A stretch of 64,000 bases of DNA from UBA1573 sp016794285 (GTDB lineage Bacteria > Pseudomonadota > Alphaproteobacteria > Micavibrionales > Micavibrionaceae), in contig JAEUKO010000001.1 in the NCBI GenBank assembly GCA_016794285.1, positions 1-64,000 on the forward strand, in the 5' to 3' direction. The position numbers and the translations under genes are program-made. Below, one piece after another: positions 8,410 to 17,700 of this stretch (its first letter is position 1; every line of letters starts with the position of its first letter). The notes under the pieces are model-generated. The model had not been told where the DNA came from. It was given only the letters and a program-made list of their open reading frames with translations, and made no database searches.

Positions 8410-8997
8410 ATGGCTCGAGCAGAACGCAAACGCGAAGAACGTGATCGCGACGAAATAGAACTGAGCGAACGCTTGGTGGCCGTTAATCGGGTTGCCAAAG
8501 TGGTGAAAGGTGGTCGTCGTTTTGGTTTCGCGGCCTTGGTTGTCGTTGGAGATGGTCGGGGTCGTGTTGGCCATGGTCATGCAAAAGCGCGTGAGGTTCC
8601 TGATGCCATTCGCAAAGCAACCGAACAGGCTCGTCGTTGCATGATTCGTGTTCCTCTTCGTGAGGGGCGTACGATTCACCACGATGTGGCAGGTCGCTAT
8701 GGCGCGGGCCGTGTCTATCTGCGCTCGGCTCCTCAAGGGACAGGGATTATCGCGGGTGGTCCATTGCGGGCGATTTTTGAAGCGATTGGGATTCAGGATG
8801 TTGTGGCCAAAGCAATCGGCAGCAATAACCCTTACAACATGGTTCATGCAACGTTTGAGGCCTTTAAGGATATGCAAAGCCCTCGTTCAGTTGCTGCACG
8901 TCGCAGCAAAAAAGTGAGTGAAATCATCTCTAACCGTGAAGTTGGCGCGAAAGCTGACAAATCGGTTGAGCACGATGATGCTGCTAAAGAGGAGTAG
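8410..8997 (+). CDS. rpsE: 30S ribosomal protein S5
   Basis: A 195-residue S5, involved in decoding accuracy and mRNA entry. The double-stranded-RNA-binding part reads VAKVVKGGRRFGFAALVVVG, followed by AKAREVPDAIRKA and the second domain GGPLRAIFEAIGIQDV. It is longer than E. coli S5 (167 residues) because of a charged 15-residue N-terminus and an Asp/Glu-ending C-terminal tail. Confidence 0.98.
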   Translation: MARAERKREERDRDEIELSERLVAVNRVAKVVKGGRRFGFAALVVVGDGRGRVGHGHAKAREVPDAIRKATEQARRCMIRVPLREGRTIHHDVAGRYGAGRVYLRSAPQGTGIIAGGPLRAIFEAIGIQDVVAKAIGSNNPYNMVHATFEAFKDMQSPRSVAARRSKKVSEIISNREVGAKADKSVEHDDAAKEE

Positions 8998-9006
8998 AAA
9001 TTAGCC

Positions 9007-9225
9007 ATGATTAAGAATACAAATGTAAAACAACAATCAACCGGTAAGAAAATTAAAGTTACCCAAATTGCTAGCCCGATTGGCAGAACAGCTGATCAGG
9101 AAGGGACATTGGTTGGTTTGGGGTTGAACAAAAATCGCAGAACCAAAGAGCTGATTGATACACCGGCAGTTCGTGGGATGATTAACAAAATCGCTCATTT
9201 GGTGATTGTGGAAGAAATTGCCTAA
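9007..9225 (+). CDS. rpmD: 50S ribosomal protein L30
   Basis: A 72-residue L30. IKVTQIASPIGRTADQ and GLGLNKNRRTKELIDTPAV are the family pattern. It lies nine bases after rpsE and 24 bases before the rplO start, in the usual order. Confidence 0.96.
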   Translation: MIKNTNVKQQSTGKKIKVTQIASPIGRTADQEGTLVGLGLNKNRRTKELIDTPAVRGMINKIAHLVIVEEIA

Positions 9226-9249
9226 TTTAGGCCCAAGAAGGTGAAGAAA

Positions 9250-9756
9250 ATGAAATTAAATGAATTGGAGCCGAACGAAGGCTCAAACAAAAAAAGAACC
9301 CGCGTTGGTCGCGGGATTGGTTCCGGTAAGGGGAAAACCTGTGGTCATGGGGTCAAAGGTCAGAAATCCCGTACGGGCGTAGCCATCAACGGCTTTGAAG
9401 GTGGGCAAATGCCCCTGTATCGCCGTTTGCCAAAAATGGGCTTTAACAACGTGTTCTCGAAAGTCTATTCCACCATCTCTTTGGCACAAGTCCAATCGGC
9501 GATTGATTCCAAGAAACTGGATGCCAAAGCGGTGATTGATGAAAAAGCCTTGATTGCAGCAGGCATGGTTAAGAAGACGGCTGATGGAGTTCGTTTGCTT
9601 GGCAATGGATCCCTTAAAAGCAAAGTTTCTTTGAAGGTAGCAGGGGCTACGGCTTCAGCGAAAGAAGCTGTTGAAAAAGCGGGTGGTTCGGTTGAAATTT
9701 ACGTTCGTGAAGTCAAGCCGGTTGTGCGCAAAAAACCAATTCCGGGCGCAAAATAG
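9250..9756 (+). CDS. rplO: 50S ribosomal protein L15
   Basis: A 168-residue L15 in the 50S core. MKLNELEPNEGSNKKRTR and the glycine-rich GRGIGSGKGKTCGHGVKGQK are diagnostic. ATG 9250 is preferred to the in-frame GTG at 9241, because AGAAGG (9235-9240) abuts the GTG but is well spaced from the ATG. It is the last gene before an intrinsic terminator, so it closes the long ribosomal transcript. Confidence 0.97.
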   Translation: MKLNELEPNEGSNKKRTRVGRGIGSGKGKTCGHGVKGQKSRTGVAINGFEGGQMPLYRRLPKMGFNNVFSKVYSTISLAQVQSAIDSKKLDAKAVIDEKALIAAGMVKKTADGVRLLGNGSLKSKVSLKVAGATASAKEAVEKAGGSVEIYVREVKPVVRKKPIPGAK

Positions 9757-9790
9757 AGCCTGAAGTAAAGCGCGGTAAGGAACTTATCTC

Positions 9791-9819
9791 AAGAGGCCTA
9801 ACGGCCTCTTTTCTTTTTG
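9791..9819 (+). terminator. Intrinsic terminator between rplO and secY
   Basis: An 8-bp perfect stem, AAGAGGCC (9791-9798) and GGCCTCTT (9803-9810), with a TAAC loop and then TTCTTTTT. In E. coli secY is cotranscribed with rplO, so a terminator here implies a separate or only partly coupled secY-adk unit. No convincing promoter was found in 9820-9930; a TATAAT at 9911-9916 lies too near the start codon and lacks a -35. Confidence 0.85.
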
Positions 9820-9930
9820 CGTATCTTCTTAAAAACTCTTGATGTTTTTTGCGTGGGGCTCTGGACATGGAGCTTTAATTCCGTTAGATAACGAGAAGTT
9901 TATTAACAGGTATAATAAGGTAGTAAAATC

Positions 9931-11277
9931 ATGGCTTCTGCGGTTGAACAGCTTTCACGCAATGCAAATTGGGGCAGTTTTGCTAAAGCGACGGACTTGA
10001 AAAAACGAATTTGGTTCGTGGTCATGGCGTTGATTGTTTATCGTCTGGGGACATATGTTCCGATTCCCGGGGTTGACCCTCATGTGTGGGACAGCATTTT
10101 CAAGCAAAAGGGAGGCGGTTTGCTTGATATGTTCAATATGTTTTCGGGCGGATCCCTTGCGCGGATGACTGTTTTTGCCCTATCGATCATGCCTTATATT
10201 TCTGCCTCTATTATTGTCCAACTGGCAACGGCTCTTTCTCCGAAACTTGAAGCTTTGAAGAAAGAAGGGGAATCGGGGCGTCATAAACTCAATCAATATA
10301 CGCGGTATCTGACGGTACTCTTGGCCTGTATTCAGGCTTATGGTCTTGCTGTTGGTCTTGAGGCAATGCAGGGTCCAGAAGGGTCAGCTGTGATAAACCC
10401 TGGCGTTTTCTTCCGTGTCTCAACGGTGATTACGATTGTGGGAGGGACTGTTTTTTTGATGTGGCTTGGTGAACAAATCACTTCGCGTGGGATTGGCAAC
10501 GGAATTTCTCTTATTATTTTCTCGGGGATCGTGGCGGGCTTACCTCAGGCGTTGGTCAGCACCTTAGAGCTGGGTCGCCAAGGGCAATTCTCCTTCCTTG
10601 GAATTCTTCTGCTTGCTGCAATGGTTGTAGGCACGATTGTGTTTATTGTCTTCATGGAGCGAGCCCAACGGCGGATCTTGGTGCAATATCCCAAACGCCA
10701 AGTGGGGATGCAGCAAATGACTCAGGCAACACAAAATCATTTGCCTCTTAAGCTCAATATGTCGGGTGTGATTCCTCCGATTTTTGCTTCATCGCTCCTC
10801 TTTTTGCCGATGACTATTATTGGTTTTGCCGGAGTCGATGGCGGCGATTTTACGGCGACATTGTCACGTTTGTTGTCTTATGGCTCTCCACTTCATATGT
10901 CGCTTTATGCTGTGTTGATTATCTTCTTTGCCTTTTTCTACACGGCGGTGGTCTTCAATCCTGAAGACAACGCGGAAATGTTGCGCAAGTATGGTGGTTT
11001 TGTCCCTGGCGTGCGTCCGGGGAAAAATACGGCTGACTATCTTGATTACGTTCTAACGCGGGTAACGGTACTTGGGGCGGGGTATCTGTGCTTGATCTGC
11101 TTGATGCCTGAGATGTTGATCTCCCATTACAGCTTGCCGTTTTATTTTGGAGGGACCAGTCTCTTGATTGTGGTTTCTGTGACGATGGATACGGTGGCTC
11201 AAATCAATTCTCATATGCTGGCCCACCAATACGAAGGGTTGATTAAAAAGACCAAATTGACGAAAGGTCGCAAATAA
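9931..11277 (+). CDS. secY: Preprotein translocase subunit SecY
   Basis: A 448-residue, ten-helix core channel of the Sec translocon in the inner membrane. Conserved features include YRLGTYVPIPGVDP near TM1, the plug region SGGSLARMTVFALSIMPYI, and the C-terminal cytosolic loop KYGGFVPGVRPGKNTADYL. The stop codon directly abuts the adk start, so the two genes are surely translated from one message. Confidence 0.98.
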   Translation: MASAVEQLSRNANWGSFAKATDLKKRIWFVVMALIVYRLGTYVPIPGVDPHVWDSIFKQKGGGLLDMFNMFSGGSLARMTVFALSIMPYISASIIVQLATALSPKLEALKKEGESGRHKLNQYTRYLTVLLACIQAYGLAVGLEAMQGPEGSAVINPGVFFRVSTVITIVGGTVFLMWLGEQITSRGIGNGISLIIFSGIVAGLPQALVSTLELGRQGQFSFLGILLLAAMVVGTIVFIVFMERAQRRILVQYPKRQVGMQQMTQATQNHLPLKLNMSGVIPPIFASSLLFLPMTIIGFAGVDGGDFTATLSRLLSYGSPLHMSLYAVLIIFFAFFYTAVVFNPEDNAEMLRKYGGFVPGVRPGKNTADYLDYVLTRVTVLGAGYLCLICLMPEMLISHYSLPFYFGGTSLLIVVSVTMDTVAQINSHMLAHQYEGLIKKTKLTKGRK

Positions 11278-11850
11278 ATGAATATCATTCTTTTCGGCCC
11301 GCCCGGGGCAGGCAAGGGAACGCAGGCAGAGCGGCTTGAGAAAGATCGTGGCCTTATTCAGCTCTCTACGGGAAATATGTTGCGGGCGGAAATTGCGGCA
11401 GGGTCTCCTCTCGGGGTTAAGGTTAAGGCGATTATAGATGGTGGGTCACTGGTCTCGGACGAGATTATGATTGAAATGATTTCGAACCGGATCGATCAAC
11501 CAGATTGTGCCAAAGGGTTTATTCTGGATGGCTTTCCTCGGACGATTGCGCAGGCGCAAGCTCTTGACGAGATGCTTCATGCAAAGGGAAAAGACCTTGG
11601 TGCGGTGATCCAGCTGGTGGTGGACGAGGCTGGTTTGTTGGCTCGTATTCAGAAGCGGGCATCTGAGTCTGGTGTGGTTCGCGCTGATGACAACGAAGAA
11701 ACCTTGAAAAAACGCTTGGCAGTCTATCGCGAACAGACCGCCCCTATTCTTCCTTATTATGAGCAAAAGGGGCTTCTTCACCAGGTGGATGGCATGGCTC
11801 CTGTAGAGAAAGTTGGGGCAGAGATTGAAGCGGTTTTGCAGGCTGTTTAA
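11278..11850 (+). CDS. adk: Adenylate kinase, short-LID form
   Basis: A 190-residue enzyme interconverting ATP plus AMP with two ADP. The P-loop is GPPGAGKGTQ at residues 7-16, the AMP-binding motif is DGFPRTIAQA, and STGNMLRAEI is the NMP-site helix. The LID domain is replaced by a short segment (about residues 124-140), as is usual in alphaproteobacteria. It starts on the base after the secY stop. Confidence 0.98.
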   Translation: MNIILFGPPGAGKGTQAERLEKDRGLIQLSTGNMLRAEIAAGSPLGVKVKAIIDGGSLVSDEIMIEMISNRIDQPDCAKGFILDGFPRTIAQAQALDEMLHAKGKDLGAVIQLVVDEAGLLARIQKRASESGVVRADDNEETLKKRLAVYREQTAPILPYYEQKGLLHQVDGMAPVEKVGAEIEAVLQAV

Positions 11851-11861
11851 TGTTTTTAATG

Positions 11862-11870
11862 TTATCCACA
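11862..11870 (+). promoter_or_regulatory. Perfect DnaA-box sequence
   Basis: TTATCCACA matches the consensus DnaA box exactly. It lies 12 bases after adk and 18 bases before the -35 of the rpsM promoter. A single 9-mer can occur by chance; no cluster of boxes or AT-rich unwinding region is seen, so this is not proposed as an origin. Confidence 0.35.
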
Positions 11871-11888
11871 GAAAAAACAAAAAAACTA

Positions 11889-11916
11889 TTGACTCAAATA
11901 CGTTAATGCTTAATAT
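11889..11916 (+). promoter_or_regulatory. Sigma-70-type promoter of the rpsM-rplQ (alpha) operon
   Basis: TTGACT (11889-11894) and TAATAT (11911-11916) are separated by 16 bases. The predicted transcript start near 11923 leaves a leader of about 150 bases before rpsM, long enough for autoregulatory RNA structure. Placement between adk and rpsM fits a separate alpha operon. Confidence 0.7.
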
Positions 11917-12075
11917 GCGCTTCATTCTGCAACGTCCCGCTTGTCGGGCCATACTCTTTTGGTTCGCTTTGGGTGCAGGATAATGGTGGACGAACTGGCG
12001 TTTCCTTCTGTTGTAGAACGAAATTTTACGGTTCGGTTTGAAATCAAACAATAGGACTTGAAGGAGTCAAATAGT

Positions 12076-12462
12076 ATGGCCCGTATTTCCGGCGTCAATG
12101 TTCCTGACAATAAAAGAGCAATTATCTCTCTAACTTACATTCACGGTATTGGCCGCTTCACGGCAGAGCAAATGTGCGCGGAAGTTGGCATTGATTTTTC
12201 TCGCCGCATGAAAGACCTCACAGAAGATGAACTGAACCAGATTCGTAAAATTATCGAATCCGGTCGTTTCATGATCGAAGGGGATCTGCGTCGCGAAGTT
12301 TCAATGAACATCAAACGTCTCATTGATATGCAGTGCTATCGTGGTTTGCGCCATCGCCGTGGTTTGCCTGTTCGCGGTCAGCGGACTCGCACCAATGCTC
12401 GGACTCGTAAGGGCCCAGCAAAACCGGTTGCGGGTAAAAAGCAAGCAAACGCTAAGAAGTAA
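12076..12462 (+). CDS. rpsM: 30S ribosomal protein S13
   Basis: A 128-residue S13 from the 30S head, contacting P-site tRNA. MARISGVNVPDNKR and the C-terminal RTRTNARTRKGPAKPV are conserved. AAGGAG at 12061-12066 sets the start at 12076; an upstream in-frame TTG (12058) lies before that site. rpmJ is not present between secY and rpsM. Confidence 0.98.
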   Translation: MARISGVNVPDNKRAIISLTYIHGIGRFTAEQMCAEVGIDFSRRMKDLTEDELNQIRKIIESGRFMIEGDLRREVSMNIKRLIDMQCYRGLRHRRGLPVRGQRTRTNARTRKGPAKPVAGKKQANAKK

Positions 12463-12503
12463 TTTGTAATAGAGATCATTGAGAGATTTAGAGGTTCAGC
12501 ATC

Positions 12504-12920
12504 ATGGCAGCCAAAGAGAAAACATCCAAAGCCCCTGCAAAAGGTGGAGCGCGGAAAAAAATTGTTCGCAAAAATATCGCGGTGGGTATCGCGCATATCA
12601 ATGCATCGTTCAACAACATCCATGTCAACATTACTGACACGCAGGGCAACACGATTGCTTGGTCGAGTGCAGGGATTGTTGGTTTCAAAGGGTCGCGTAA
12701 ATCTACCCCTTATGCGGCACAGCTTTGTGCTGAAGATGCTGGCCGTAAGGCTCAAGAGCATGGGATGCGCGAAGTTGATGTGACGGTTAAAGGCCCTGGA
12801 GCTGGACGTGAGTCGGCTCTGCGTGCTTTGCAGTCAATTGGATACACAATACGTTCGATCAAGGATACTACACCTGTTCCACATAATGGGTGTCGTCCTC
12901 CGAAACGTCGTCGTGTCTAG
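12504..12920 (+). CDS. rpsK: 30S ribosomal protein S11
   Basis: A 138-residue S11 at the 30S platform by the Shine-Dalgarno helix. HINASFNNIHVNITDTQGN and the C-terminal PHNGCRPPKRRRV are diagnostic. The first 20 residues are a Lys/Ala-rich extension. rpsD is not in this operon, as usual in this class. Confidence 0.98.
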   Translation: MAAKEKTSKAPAKGGARKKIVRKNIAVGIAHINASFNNIHVNITDTQGNTIAWSSAGIVGFKGSRKSTPYAAQLCAEDAGRKAQEHGMREVDVTVKGPGAGRESALRALQSIGYTIRSIKDTTPVPHNGCRPPKRRRV

Positions 12921-12983
12921 CCTACCACTACTTTTTTAGTCGTTCATTTCGGACTGATCCACGCGTGTTGAAAGGGAAAAAGC

Positions 12984-14009
12984 ATGCTGATACAGAAAAA
13001 CTGGCAGGAACTGATTAAACCGAATAAGGTTGAAATCGAGCGTAAGGCAAATATAAACAATCAAGGGAAAATTGTGGTTGAGCCTCTGGAAAGAGGATTC
13101 GGCCTGACTCTTGGGAATGCTTTGCGGCGGATCCTGCTGTCCTCTTTACAGGGGGCTGCGGTTACAGGCGTAAAAATTGCTGGGGTCCAGCATGAGTTTT
13201 CGACCATTGAAGGCGTTCGCGAAGATGTGACGGATATTATCCTGAACATCAAGGCTATTGCCGTTCGTATGCACGTTGAGGGGCCCAAGCGGATGCGTTT
13301 GGTCGCCGAAGGGCCTTGTGAAGTGGCGGCTGGTATGATCGAAGCTGGCGCAGACATTGAGATCATGAATCCTGATCTGGTTATTTGTACCCTTGATAAA
13401 GGGGCCAAGCTAGAAATGGAAATGACTGTCAATACGGGCAAGGGTTATCGTCCGGCGGCGCAAAACCGTCCTGAAGATGCTCCCGTTGGTCTTATTCCAG
13501 TGGACAGTATTTTCTCTCCAGTGCGCAAAGTTTCCTACGAAGTTGAAGACACTCGGGTTGGTCAAATCACCGACTACGATAAATTGACGCTTTCAGTTGA
13601 AACCAATGGGGTTGTTTCTCCAGATGATGCGGTTGCTTTTGCTGCTCGTATTTTGCAAGACCAATTGCAAGTTTTCATCAACTTTGATGAGCCGAAAGAA
13701 TCCAAATCTTCGGGTGAAGAGGAAACTCTTCCTTTCAACCGCAATCTTCTTAAGAAAGTGGACGAACTGGAATTGTCGGTGCGTTCTGCCAACTGCCTTA
13801 AAAACGACAACATCGTTTATATCGGCGACTTGGTTCAAAAATCCGAGAGCGAAATGTTGCGGACTCCAAACTTCGGGCGGAAATCTTTGAATGAAATCAA
13901 AGAAGTTCTCACGATTATGGGCCTGCATCTTGGAATGCAAATCGAGGGCTGGCCTCCAGAGAACATCGAAGATTTGGCAAAAAAAATGGATGACCCTTTC
14001 GCCAGTTGA
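12984..14009 (+). CDS. rpoA: RNA polymerase alpha subunit
   Basis: A 341-residue alpha subunit. The N-terminal assembly domain includes VEPLERGFGLTLGNALRRILLSS and the C-terminal domain (about residues 250-320) has LELSVRSANCLKNDNI and TPNFGRKSLNEIKE, the region that binds UP elements and activators. GAAAGGGAAAAAGC precedes the ATG. Length is normal. Confidence 0.98.
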   Translation: MLIQKNWQELIKPNKVEIERKANINNQGKIVVEPLERGFGLTLGNALRRILLSSLQGAAVTGVKIAGVQHEFSTIEGVREDVTDIILNIKAIAVRMHVEGPKRMRLVAEGPCEVAAGMIEAGADIEIMNPDLVICTLDKGAKLEMEMTVNTGKGYRPAAQNRPEDAPVGLIPVDSIFSPVRKVSYEVEDTRVGQITDYDKLTLSVETNGVVSPDDAVAFAARILQDQLQVFINFDEPKESKSSGEEETLPFNRNLLKKVDELELSVRSANCLKNDNIVYIGDLVQKSESEMLRTPNFGRKSLNEIKEVLTIMGLHLGMQIEGWPPENIEDLAKKMDDPFAS

Positions 14010-14072
14010 TAGGCGGGAGGATTAACCCTAGAAGGGGCATGGTGTCCCACTCTGGTGAAGGAACAGCCGCAA

Positions 14073-14086
14073 GGCAAGTGCTTGCC
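14073..14086 (+). other. Hairpin in the rpoA-rplQ spacer
   Basis: The 133-base spacer between rpoA and rplQ contains the palindrome GGCAAGTGCTTGCC with flanking CCGC and GG that can add pairs. No T-run follows, so it is not a simple terminator. It could be a processing or stability element between the two genes. Nothing else is evident in the spacer apart from AAAGGAAT ahead of rplQ. Confidence 0.4.
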
Positions 14087-14142
14087 GGACTAACAGATAG
14101 CTTCACCCGTTTGAAGCTGCAGAAGAAGTAAAGGAATAAAAC

Positions 14143-14709
14143 ATGAGACACGGAATGGCAGGACGGAAACTGAATCGGACTTCGTCCCATCGCAAAGCTT
14201 TGTTTTCGAACATGGCCAATGCGCTGATTAAGCATGAACAAATTGTGACGACTTTGCCAAAAGCAAAAGATCTTCGTCCATTTGTTGAAAAACTCATTAC
14301 CCTTGGTAAAAAGGGTGGCCTTTCCAATCGTCGTGCGGCCTTTGCTATTTTGCGGGATGAAACGATGGTGGCAAAACTCTTCTCTGTTTTGGCAGAGCGT
14401 TACGGGGATCGTCCCGGGGGCTATGCTCGGGTTCTTAAAGCAGGTTTCCGGTATGGGGATGCTGCTCCGCTTGCCGTGATCGAGCTGGTTGATCGGGATG
14501 TGAGTGCCAAGGGTCAGGATAGCGGTCCGGTTTTTACATCGGAATACGAAGCTCCTGTCGCTCCGGCGGGGCCTGCTGACGAAACCACAGTTCCGAAAAA
14601 AGCCGTTAAAAAAGCCAATGCAGAGAAAGCAGAGAAAGCAAGCGAGCCTGCAGCAGAGAAGCCAAAGGCTCCCCGCAAAAAGAAAACGGAAGATACTCCG
14701 ACTGAGTAG
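14143..14709 (+). CDS. rplQ: 50S ribosomal protein L17, with long C-terminal tail
   Basis: A 188-residue protein whose first 125 residues are L17: MRHGMAGRKLNRTSSHRKAL and HEQIVTTLPKAKDLRP are diagnostic. The last 60 residues are Lys/Ala/Glu/Pro-rich low complexity ending in PRKKKTEDTPTE. E. coli L17 has 127 residues, so the tail is a lineage addition. It is the last gene of the alpha operon and is followed by a strong terminator. Confidence 0.97.
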   Translation: MRHGMAGRKLNRTSSHRKALFSNMANALIKHEQIVTTLPKAKDLRPFVEKLITLGKKGGLSNRRAAFAILRDETMVAKLFSVLAERYGDRPGGYARVLKAGFRYGDAAPLAVIELVDRDVSAKGQDSGPVFTSEYEAPVAPAGPADETTVPKKAVKKANAEKAEKASEPAAEKPKAPRKKKTEDTPTE

Positions 14710-14731
14710 GCAGATTGTGCTACAGAATTTT

Positions 14732-14760
14732 AAAAAACCCGCTGATTAGGCGGGTTTTTT
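14732..14760 (+). terminator. Bidirectional terminator after rplQ
   Basis: An 11-bp stem, AAAAAACCCGC (14732-14742) and GCGGGTTTTTT (14750-14760), with a seven-base loop. The A-run and T-run let it serve both rplQ on the + strand and the convergent AsmA-like gene on the - strand. Confidence 0.92.
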
Positions 14761-14778
14761 CTTTGTATTGAGATGCTT

Positions 14779-17700
14779 CTATTCGTTCATTGGGACGGGA
14801 GATTTCTTTTTGGGCTCTTCCGGCTCATCGAAATCGTCATACGGATTCATATCAATACCGCCTTCGAACAAAATTGAGCGTAAGAATCCGGGGGTTAATA
14901 CTGAAAGCGGGTTAATCATCACGCTGGGGTTATCAGATGGCCCCTTGACCGCATAGGTTGCCGCAATAAGCCCACCGTTGCTCCCCCCTGTTAGAAGGGT
15001 TCCGATTAGCGGTATTTTATTGACGATGCCATTGATACCCGACATAGGCACAACTGTTCCGCTGATGTCCATGGTTCCTTTGGTCTGATTCACGAGGCCA
15101 CCAAAAGACAATCCAACCGAAGCTCCAGACGTCCTACCGTTGATAAGTGAAATAACCCGCCCTTCGGGTTTTTTCTTCCAGATAAAGTCAGCCTTAAGTT
15201 TGGAAAAGGCGATCCCTTTGTTTTGCAGGAGTTCGGCTAAACCTGAGATGCTGAAAGCGTTGATGAGTTGTGCGAGGGCAGGAGCTTTAACTACTGAAAA
15301 GTTGGAAATCACGGCTCTTCCTTTCAGGTCGTTGACACCTGCTCCGGAAATTTGTTCCCCGCGAATTTTCAGTGTGCCTCCGATAATATTGTCGTACACA
15401 TCAAACGCATAGAGTGTTTCACCAGCGTCATCTGCCGTTAGGTCAAGCTGCATGGTGTTTTTTGAGTCGGGTTTGATTGTGACAGACATACGGCTTTTTC
15501 CTGCGATCGCTTGAAGGTCGAGCGCGTGGATTTCGCCATCACTATCAACGCGGGCAAAAATTTTTGCTTGGCGAACAAACTGATTTTCCCTCTTTCCGGT
15601 GCGAATGCGGTCGGCTTTGGCGTTTATTTTGATCGCAGGTCCAGGCTTACTAGAGAGCACAGGCGTTTCTTCTCGTGCGCTGAGAAAAGATCTCGCGTCC
15701 AAGCTCTTCCCACTAATATCAAAGGTAAAGCTGTTTGGGGAGGTTTGCTCAAAAAGCAGGGTAAAGTTATTGTCATTGCCCAGACTTCCTACGCGAAAAG
15801 TTCCGCTTTTTACATCTTGGCTGTTACCGACTTGTCCAAATTTGAGGGTTCCACTACCCGAGACATCTTTGCCAACAGTTAGGGTTAAGTTCTTGACTTC
15901 CTGAATATCGCGTCCAGAAACTACGGCAACACAGGAGGCCTCGCCAGAGACTCCTTGAGGTTTATCATAGCCAAAGGGGCGTACTCGGAACCGTACAGGC
16001 GTTAGATCGGCTCGCACATCAATTGAAATGTTTCCCTTCTGAGGCTCCTTATAATGAAGATCAACTGGCAAAGAACCTTCAATAAATTGATCGAGGTGAA
16101 TGCCAAAATGGTCGCGCAATTTTTGATCCGCAACGACACTAGCTTTGATGTCGCTCACAAAAGGGGCTCCCACTGGATTCAGGTATTCCGAATAAACAAG
16201 GTCAATTGGTCGGTCGTCCAAAAATCCTTTACCTTTGAGAGTGAAAGAACCATCAGCAACCTTGAGTGTGTACGGTCCGCCGGTTAGATCCAGCCCCCGC
16301 ACAATTTTTGGTAGGCGAATATCGTTCATGTGCGAGTCTACTGTGACTTTGACCGCATCGGCGGGTAGGTCGTGGATAGCCGGAAATGTAACGTGAACAC
16401 GGGCTTCCACTTGTCCTCGAATGGAACTCTTTTCTCCGGCAATAATGTCTTGCAGGTTGATAGGTTCGCGGCCAATATAGTCAAAAATGGTTCTTAAAGG
16501 GCCGTCCAAATCTACATCAACATTCACAACCCCAGGGGTCGGACGTGTCAGGTTTGTGACGCTGACCGAGGCCTTGCGAACATCAAGGTCGGCCAGCTTT
16601 CCATGCTCTACGCTTATTTTTAGAGCGTCATCTTCAATGATTGCGTGACCTTTCGCTGCGCTAGCGGGAATGAGTGGGGCACGATAATCTGCTTTGAGAT
16701 TTTCAAAATCAAAGGAGGCCCGAATTTGCTCTGTCGTAAGGGCTAGAGGATTCTTGGGATCCACGTCCAGAAAGATTTTTAAGTCTTTGATAGTACCTTC
16801 TGAGAGTTTTTCGGTTAGCCATTCAGCCGCCGGAAGGTCCTTATACTGTGTAGGCCACAAGGCCTTGATTTCCGCGAACGACATCTGGGGAATCCTGACC
16901 TGTACAGGGACAAGGCTCTTCGCATCTTTTTTCAAATCGTGTTCGGCACTTAGTTCAATGCGAATATCGTTTACTAGCAAACTGGTGTCGTGGACTGAAA
17001 GTTTCCCACTGTCTCGGTCATAAGAAATATTTGCACTGAGATCACTAAAACTTAGAGGGGCCCCTTGTGTAGGAGAGAGATTAAGCTCACCCTGTTCGGA
17101 TGTCATCAATGTATTCAGTCGAACCAAGGACATATCTGGCGCGAGGTCTCCGGATAGCTGGGTGTTGAATATAAATTTTTGACCATCCAGTGCGCGGAGC
17201 GTGAAGAAATTACTAGAAAACAGGGCTAAGTCCACATGGTCCATTCTTCCCTTGAAACGCATATCTCGTTTCTTTTTGTCTCGTTTTACTTGTAATTCTA
17301 TTTTGCTTTTTTGCCACGCTCCCGCCATCTGGTACTGTAAGACGACATCAAACGCATTGGCTTTGCGGTCAAGGGTGGCGTTGACTTTTGGCACAACCCA
17401 TGTTGCTTTGGAGATATGGTCTTCGGTTACCAAAAGGGCATCTCTAACCTCGAAATGTTCAAGACGCGAGAAGATTGCTAGCGGAGAGTCTGGTAGGGTC
17501 CCGCCAAGAAAGAAGGCCGAACCAACTTCCTTGATTGGGCTTGATTTCTGGGGAGTTTCTGGCCGTGGCCCTGCGTTGTTTCTTCCTACCAGAAAGCGAA
17601 ATTCTCCATCAGTTTCTCGGATAATTTGCACGCTAGGTTGATTCAAGATAATTGCTTCGGGTTTGAAAAGCCCAATCAGTAAAGGGGCTTTGGCTATTCG

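Noticed and set aside
11862..11870. Replication origin near the DnaA box
   Set aside because: Only one box, no AT-rich unwinding region and no dnaA, parAB or gidA neighbours. dnaB at 60396 is not linked.
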